NCBI RefSeq assembly: GCF_964656455.1
Contig: NC_135716.1
Span: 110,082,389-110,146,388 of the forward strand
Origin: Halichoerus grypus
Taxonomy: Eukaryota; Chordata; Mammalia; Carnivora; Phocidae
DNA length: 64,000 bases
Reading direction: 5' to 3'
Within the stretch, counting starts at the first letter, position 1; every line of letters begins with the position of its first letter. Under the pieces are notes generated by a model. It made no database searches. It was not told where the DNA came from and saw only the letters and a list, made by a program, of their open reading frames with translations. Positions 52,001 through 61,000 of the stretch are shown piece by piece. Both the position numbers and the translations under genes were made by a program.

Positions 52001-55000
52001 TAACTTGACAATTTTATATAGTATTTATAGAAGTTTTCAATACCAGAGATTATCTTATCTACAAAATTTATTCTCCCTCTCTCTCACACCACCTTCAGGA
52101 GAACATAAACTCTATGAGGACTGGGATCTCATCTGTTTATTTGCCATAGTATACTCAAAGCCTACGTTTTTGGGAACACTAAATTAGTTCATTCGTGTGC
52201 AGCTCTCAGAATGGATTTGGCATGTTTGCAGGCACTTGTTAGCTGCTATTGTTACTGTTACTACAAGTAGTAGGAATAATAGTATATGTAGGCATTTGTA
52301 GAAACTCAGTGGGATAATATATTTTGGATAGATTCAAGATAATGCCTAATTATTAAAGCTGAGTACTATAGGATACATTATAATTATAAAACATTTTTAT
52401 TTTTATAGAATTGAAAAAGTAAAAGTCAAAATAATTGTGCTCTGATTGGAATGTTTTCCCATATGTTTTTCACTTAAGAGTTTAGAGCATTATGGTCAGA
52501 CCCTCAGAGTACGGAGCTGGGAATCCTCAAAAACACATCTGTCTGCTAAAATTATGAACCAGTAGGGACATGGGGATGTATTTTTGAACTTTGCAGTTTA
52601 AAGCTAGTTTTGCTGGCAACGATTACTCCTAGATACTGGATTACAACTGTTTTTTTTTTTTTTTCTTCCTGATCTGGACTTCGCACAAAGTCAGACAACG
52701 TAGTATGCTCACAATGATATTCAGTGTTCTATGCTTCAATGTATGATCTTTTTTTCTTTTGAAATCAATGTATATTTATACAGCATTCTGTATAGCAGAA
52801 GTTATTATGCCTTTTGTCTCTGTCTGTGACCACAGGTGACAGTTAACCTCTTCCAGATGCAACACCTACAGGCAGCCTCCCTTGCAAACAATTTACAGTC
52901 TCTCTGTGATAGTGCCAAACTCTATGACCCAGGCCAAGAGTACAGTGACTTTGTCAAGGCCACAAATGCAACGGAAGAAGAAAAAGTTGATGGGTAAGAA
53001 TGTGTAGATGAAATTATTTCAAAAGATAAAACCTTTATTGCTAAGTTCCTATCTGGTAGTAGGTGGCATCCTTTCTAACACTGGCAGAATTGACTTTAAA
53101 ACTTTCTGAACTTTTTTTTATATTCCGATGTAGCTCACTTAAGAGTAAAGCTTTTTGTTTTGACACAGAGCTAAGTCCTTTGAGATTTAGAAATCCTTTG
53201 AGAATGGCAAATCATGGTCATATCTATTTTGAATGTCCACAGGTTTAACAGCCTACATTTTCCATAGAGGTGATACTAGAAAAGCTTAACCATGACATGA
53301 ATCATTGACCATACTTTTGCTACTCTTTTCCATGTTTCAGCTGTAATAAGTTCAAATGATGAATAAATTTTGTTCACATTTCTTCTAAGAAGTTGAACCA
53401 TACAATAAGGTTTTTTCTTACTATTTAATTACTCTGTTCATTAAAGTAACAGATTTTTCCAAAAATAGAATAAAATAGGCTGGGTGTTAGTCATTCTGCA
53501 AATGATGAGTTTTATTTGGGTTTTTCTCAGGAATGTAAATAAAGCATTAACAAGTAGCCCCCACACTTCTGGGTACAGACCTAGCGACTCGTTAGAGGAC
53601 GTGGTGCGCCTTCCGGACAGCGCCAGTAAGACTGACGAGGACAGATGCTCCGGGAGTGCTGACGTCACAGGTAAACTTCACACTCAAGAGAGCGCTGGTT
53701 TGTGGAAGAGCAGGTTGTTTAAATGTGATTACTCAATGATTGCAACTCTGGAATCTAAACATCAGGCCTTGAATGAAAACTTCATGAGGCCTTCTTCACA
53801 GTTGTAAGCACTGTGCCTGTGTCTTAAAGTCGACTGTCGATCACTGTTAAATTTGACTTGTCTCATTTTATGTAATATCCGTATTTCGCCTCATGAAATC
53901 CGTCTGTAGCCACGTTTGACTTTAAATATTCTTTTCTTAAAGGTCCTTCTTTTATAAGGTCATGGACATTTGGGATGTTTAGTGACTCTGAGAGCACTGG
54001 AGGAAGCAGTGAATCTAGATCTCTGGATTCTGAATCGATAAGTCCAGGTACATAAGCATTTAAGTCTAGCAGAGAGAATTCAATGAAATAGTCCTTTTGG
54101 GGGATATATTTTAGCTACCTTATTTTTTTAATGGACTGTCTCCTAGAGAGGAGTATGTACGTATACACGTGCAGCTTAAAAAAAAAGTACAAAGGCAAAC
54201 CCACATATATTTACCACCCAGCCTAGAAGAAATAAAACATTATCAGTATATGAGAAGGGCCCTCTGGACACCTCCTTGAAAACCTTGCCCTGCTGCCCAC
54301 CAGAACAGACCATCATCCTGGGTTTTGTCAGTCATTCTCTAGCTGTTTTCAGTGTTTTACTGCCTGTATCTACTTGAGCTTTGCCCTCTTCGGAATGTTA
54401 CACAGATGGAATTATACCATTTTTTGTGTGACTTCTTTCATCTTTTTTTTTTAGATCCATATCGATGTGAATAGCTCTCTTTATATATCTTTATTTTATG
54501 CTATATATAGTATTCCATTCTGTGAACATAACTGTACCTTTTAGATTGTTTTGTAGTTAATTGCTGTGATGAACAGTATAGTTAACACCAATTTTGTGCC
54601 TGTGATTATTCAGTTTTTATAAATGTACCTTAAAAGGTACTTTGGTAAAGAGAGTCCCATGCTCCTTAGAGAGGCAGGATAGATGTGTTGAATTCTCCCT
54701 TAGTGGCTTCAAAGAGGCTAACTTGCCATAGGTAATACAGCTAGCAGGAAAAGAAGGTAGCATTTGAACCCATGAGATTCTTACTTAGACATTCTTTCTC
54801 CTCCACTCTCCTACCAAAGACTGCTCCAGTCCTGTTCTTCCGGCCCTTCTCCTAGGATCCTTAGCATGGTGGGATATATGTTATAAGATTGAACCTACCT
54901 CAAAAGTCCAAGGCATTTTTTAATAGTGTTCTATTTATTTATTCATGTAAATAAGTCTCTTGAAATTTAAAGTTAGTAATAACTTCCATGCAGCATTGGG

Positions 55001-58000
55001 GTTTGTAGCTTACTCTGTGTCTTCCTTTAAAACTAGCTCTGTGCAAGTGGCACCCTGAAGATGTGAGCCTAAATACTTAACTGAGTATTTGTAAGTAACT
55101 TTGTAAAAACAAGATGGTTGTAGCTATCCCCACAAATTAAGACCCATTCTAGAGCAAGCCCTCAATTATTTGGAATCTCATAAGACTTCATGTGATAAAG
55201 ACAAAAATTTGAAAACTAGTTAACATGATAAATGGTGAAGACCTGGGGAGGCCTGGCCTGGGAATGAGGGAACTAGGGGACATGACAGCTGTCCTCACAT
55301 CCTGGAGTGGGAAGGGATTAAAGTGACAGTGCTCATCTGCTCCTTTAGGGAGAACAGGGACCAAAGGCTGGGATTCATAGGCAGGCAGGTTGCTGCTCAA
55401 AAAATATAAGGAAGCCATTTTACAGTTAAAATAGTTCAAAATGGAACGTGGGACCCCATGATTTCTCAGTCACTGAGAGCACATTCAAAGCAAAAACTAG
55501 ATGACTGCCTGCCTCTTCGGCATATTTTGAAGAGGAATCTTTTTTGGGGAAAGATGTTGGTTGAAATCATCTGTAAAACCTTTTCTAACTCTCAGCCTTA
55601 AACTCATGAAGGCCTTGAGGTAAGTGAGATCTTCCACTTGGATAGATAGAGCCCTGTTTGTACGATCTGCAGGGAGCAAAGAAAGCTCATGCCCTAGTCC
55701 GGCCGCTCTTGAGACCCATGCAGTGTCCTTAGCTGACATAGCATGTGTCCTGTGCTCTCAGCGCCCTGCCTGGGGGTCTTTATTCCTGCTTCCTGCTCTC
55801 CCATCCTCCTCGTAACCTGAATGTGATGTTACTGTAGTGTGGCTGTATTCATTAGATTTTTGTATATTATTTTTGTATACATTTCTCTGTAATTCAACAA
55901 GCATTTAATGACAGTTTACCATTGTGCCAGTCACTTTGTTAGATAGTAGATGTAAGACATGAATAGAAAATACTCCCTGTCCTTGTAGAGCATATAATCT
56001 CTAACTATCAGAAGTTGGCAGAAAGGTCTCATTGGAATGTATGATTCCTCAATTTTAAATTTATTTGGAAAAGTCAGGTTTGGTTGAATTCTTTTGTTCC
56101 TAGTAATAAATATCAGAATTCCCTATATCTAAAGTCTGAGAATGGAAGCAGCTTTTTGTATTGTAGCCCACAAAATAGTATGACTTGTGTTATTCAAAAA
56201 ATAATGTCATTACCCATTTCTTAAATTCTAGAGTGAATGGTCAGGTGATTGTATTCACAATTTTCTTTCAGGAGACTTTCATCGAAAACTTCCACGAACT
56301 CCATCCAGTGGAACCATGTCTTCGGCAGATGATCTAGATGAAAGAGAACCACCTTCCCCTTCAGAAGCTGGTATTGCCTTCACCTGAATCAAGTTCCCAC
56401 TAAACCCTTTGAGTCAGCAACACTGCATGATATTAGGAAAATAGTATAATTTAAAGAATTACTTTGCTGTGTATTAAACAAAAGACATTATATTGACTTA
56501 AGTATATCCCAAAAAATTATGTACAAGTAGGGGTTGATAATGCACTAGTGAAATGTTATAAGCAGAACTACTAGATCTAAAATGTATTAGCATGGTGCAA
56601 AAATAGGCTAGTTATTTTAATCTTTTATAGACCTAATACAGTGACTTAACTGTTAAAAGGGTTGCAATGCATGAGAAACTGAGAGAGTCTCTTTAAAAAA
56701 TAGTGCAAGAAGTTAGGCAGGAAAAGTAAATAAATTTGTTCTTGAGGACAAGGAAAGTTACAGATGTTGACAGATACAAAAGAGAAATCAGTTACCTTAA
56801 TGACTTGAATTAGACTCATATAAATTAGTTTTGTACATTTGAGAACTTCTTACACCTTTTGGGCGTCATTTACTAGAATGATATGGAACATCTGACCTTT
56901 GGTAGGATATTGATATAGAACTAGCTAGTATTACCTTTAATTTTATAACGAACTCAGAATAAGAGTAGTTTTATCTTTAATGCAAATAATAGTGACACTA
57001 GTGGTCTCATACAGCTAGTTTTCTTTGAAGCTTTTGTAGGGGCATTTTCTAAGACTGTAATGCCACCTCTAACCGACTTCCAGGTGCTATAAAGAGTATA
57101 TTAATAACAGTGTAGATTCACTGGTGTTGAAAACATTATGCCATGCTATTTTAGAAGTATCTTAGTGGTTTTTTGGTGATTTTTACTTATAGCTCAAATG
57201 TTTGATAAATGTGTACTTTGTAAGAGATCTATAAATTGGATGCTTATTTTGATGTTATAGACTCAAAATAATAGCTTGATGTAACATATGAATGATTACA
57301 AAGTCTAAAGATTTTTCAAAATTTAGCATCATGTGTTATAATTTTTGTCATCTTACAATTCTTACACTAATTTATTTCTGTTGCAAGGACCCAATTCCCT
57401 TGGAACATTTAAGAAAACATTGATGTCAAAGGCAGCTCTCACTCACAAGTTTCGAAAATTGAGGTCCCCCACAAAATGTAGGGATTGTGAAGGCATTGTA
57501 GTATTCCAAGGTGTCGAATGTGAAGAGGTAAGATCTTTCAGGAATTACATGAGCTCCTTCATGCTTTTTGCTTTATACTCTTTACTAATTTTATTGATTA
57601 GGCTCTCTTCCAAGTATATTTTTAATAAATTGAACCACAGTGTAGTTTTATATTTCATTTAGCTATTAAGTGTATTTCAGACACCACAAGTAATACCTTT
57701 TAAAATTATTTTTGTTGTGTTACCACTTTACCTATAGTTTGCTCAGTTGTCCATAGTTTTAAGGTGAGTGAACCATTTTTTAACTGTCATTTTCTTGTAG
57801 TGTCTCCTTGTTTGTCACCGTAAGTGTTTGGAAAATTTAGTCATCATCTGTGGTCATCAGAAACTTCCAGGGAAAATACACTTATTTGGAGCAGAATTCA
57901 CACAAGTTGCAAAAAAGGAACCAGATGGCATCCCTTTTATACTCAAGATATGTGCCTCAGAGATTGAAAATAGAGCCTTGTGTCTACAGGTACGTTGTAA

Positions 58001-61000
58001 CTCTTAAAATTAAGTTTAAAAATATAAATGCCTGTGTGATTTGTTCTAATGATGAGACTTTAAAGGAAAACAATGCTCTCAATTTTTAATAAGTAACTGA
58101 ATTTATTCAGACTTTGTTAGAAAATGTTACCTCATTTGGCCCTAGGTTTTCCTAAATTATTAATAAAAATTGAAGTAGACACATCAGATATATGTGGATG
58201 TCTGCATTTAGCCATTTGTTCTAAAGGAGAATTTTGCCAAATTTTTCCGTTTTCTTCTCAAGGGAATTTATCGTGTATGTGGAAACAAAATAAAAACTGA
58301 AAAACTGTGTCAAGCCTTGGAAAATGGAATGCACTTGGTAGACATTTCAGAATTTAGTTCACATGACATCTGTGACGTCTTGAAATTATACCTTCGACAG
58401 GTAAAGTTTTTACCCTTAACACATACCATTAAATAGAAAAGAACAAAAATATGATTCATATTTTGCTGATGACATTTGCTACACGTATATTTTCATTGAC
58501 ATAGACCATATTAATGTGTCTCTAATTATTGTTACAGATCAAAGAGTATATAAAATACATGTACAGTTTAAAGGCCCATAATATTTAAAACATTCATTTC
58601 CCATCACCTAGCTTTAGGAAGTAGAACATTAGCTTATTGAAGGCTCCTATGTGCCCTTCTCTAGTAGTAGCCCTCAACTCCACCCCAGTGGTCTATTCTA
58701 ACCACGTTAATACCTCCTTCTCTTTTCTTAATAGTTTTAATACCTGTTGTATGTTCCTAAACAGTGTATCATTAAGTTTTAGGTAACTGAGAGGAAAGCA
58801 TAAATCTAGCTGTGTATTATTCACACTGTTAATGAAGGATTCAGTAAGTTCAACGCTGTCGGAGTCATGGTCCAGCTTTACCTTCATTGATATTCTCAAG
58901 TAGCCATTGTGTGAGGTCAGTGGGCAAGATCATGAAGGCATCCTGGGAACATGCAGTTCAACAGATTTGGGGCATCACACAGGGCTTTTGTATAAGCTGG
59001 GTACTGGAGATTCAGCAGGAATATGATCAGGGCTGGGCTGCTCTGTATTTTCTGTTTCTGTGCTCACTGTTGTATCTGGGGCTTACAGGAGTAGATCCAA
59101 AAAAGAAAAAAATAAAAACAGAACACTTCTGTGGGGTGAAGCAGTAATTGGCCTTAGTGACTTCAGGCAGCAGCTCCTGAAGGGGTTGCAGGAATGATCA
59201 CGACATTGCCACGATGAGCCAAGTACAGAAAAGAGCTGGATCAAGCCCAACTGCATTCTGTCCTTGGGTAAAAATGAAGAGACAGTCACAGAGAGCAGAG
59301 CAATGATGGTTCTTTACATGTCCATCTCTGGAGTTCTGTTCTGCATCTGGATTCTTTTTAATATTGTGAATAGCTGTCATCCTAGGATCTCCCTTTTCCG
59401 CCCCTTTCTGTCTTCTGAGGGAGCACCTGTCTTCTGTGTCATGTCTTCCTGTTTGTGGTTTATGCTCCTGTTTTGGTCATGCCATTCTTGAGCAAGGTGG
59501 AATAAGTGTAAATTTATTTATTTGTAAATGTCTTTATTCTACCTTCTTGAATGGGATGGAAGAGTGGATATGGATAGTATGGAAGGTTATTGTGTTCTAG
59601 ACTGGAAATTATTGTTCTTCCGAATTTTGAAGGCATTTTTTATTGTTCTCTTTGAAGTGTGAAATCTTTCTCATTTCTGATTCTTTGTGTGAGGCCTATT
59701 GTTTGCTCTCTGAAAGCTTGTAGAATCTTCTTTTTTTCTCCCCATTGTTTTAAAATTTCACAGTGTATGGATATATTTCACCTTGATACGGATATATTCT
59801 CATCTGTCATTTCAGGTACTCCACATACTCTGTCCTCCTTGGCCTTTTGTTCTTAGGACTTTTATTTTGTTGTTCATTTCCTCCTATTTTCTCTGTATTT
59901 TCTTTCTGGAAATGTGCATACCGGACAGCTTGTACTGGTTCCTTCATCTTTATTATTCATTTCTTTTTTTGTTTTTGTTTTCTTTTAACACTTCATAAGA
60001 GGTTTCCTCAGGTGTTTTGTTTTGTTTTTTTAAGTAGGCTCCACGCCCAGCATGGGACCCAGCGTGGGGCTCAAACCCACAACCCCCAGATCAAGACCTG
60101 AGCTGAAACCAATAGTTGGATGCTTACTCAACTGAGCCACCCAGGCGCCCTGAGATTTCCTCAGTTTTATATTCCACACCTACTGTAATCTATTTCATTT
60201 CTGAGATCATATTTTAATTTCTAAGAACTTGGTTCTCTGTTCCTTTTACAACATCCTTTTTAATGATTGTAGTATCTGAGATATTCATAACTTGTTTCTA
60301 AAAAGGATTCTTTTCTCTGCTTAGTCTCTAGTACTTTTCAATAGGACTATAATTTGAGCCCTATATATAATACTGAGTTTTCTAGGAGCCACATAAAAAG
60401 AAACAGGTGAAGTTAATTTTAGTATTTAACATACTGAAGTATCATCTGAACATCTAATCAATACTTTTAAATTTTTGCTGAAATATTTTTGTTTTTTGTT
60501 TTTGTTTTGTTTGAAAGGAGGGGTTACTGAGTCTTTGAAATCTGGTGTGTATTTTTCATTTAGAGCATATGTCAATTTGGAATAGCCATGTTTCCAGTGC
60601 TCAGTAGCCATATGTGGCTAGTGACTACCATATTGTCAACACAGTTCTAGAGCTTCAAGTGGTTTTGTTTCTGCTTATTTTTATTTCAGTCTTTCATGGT
60701 TATCACTTAAAATGAAAGAATTGGGAATTGAAATCTCTTTGGAAGCTTTTGAATACATGCAGGCTTTAAAAATTTTGAATTTTAGTGTGATCTAGGAGGG
60801 CTATTTGGGAAACACCTGTTGTCTGTATCTCTAGGTCTCTGCTCTTTGGCTTGGCTGATACCCCAGAGAATGGTCTTTCCCTGCCTCTAGGTGTGGTGCC
60901 AGAACTCTGTGAGCCACACTGGGTAAGAAGGCTCCAGGATCTCTGCCATAGCATGCAGACAGTCACTAAATCCCTATTTTTAGATAGTTGTCCACCTGTT

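Larger units (their letters stand above)
40819..52835 (+). other. Intron 12
   Basis: At 12.0 kb this is among the largest introns, dominated by an antisense ancient L1 (about 41440-49240) with nested younger elements. Downstream are a MIR with a nested MER5A (49505-49960), an L2-like segment (51540-52215) and unique sequence at 50.0-51.5 and 52.2-52.8 kb. Confidence 0.8.
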
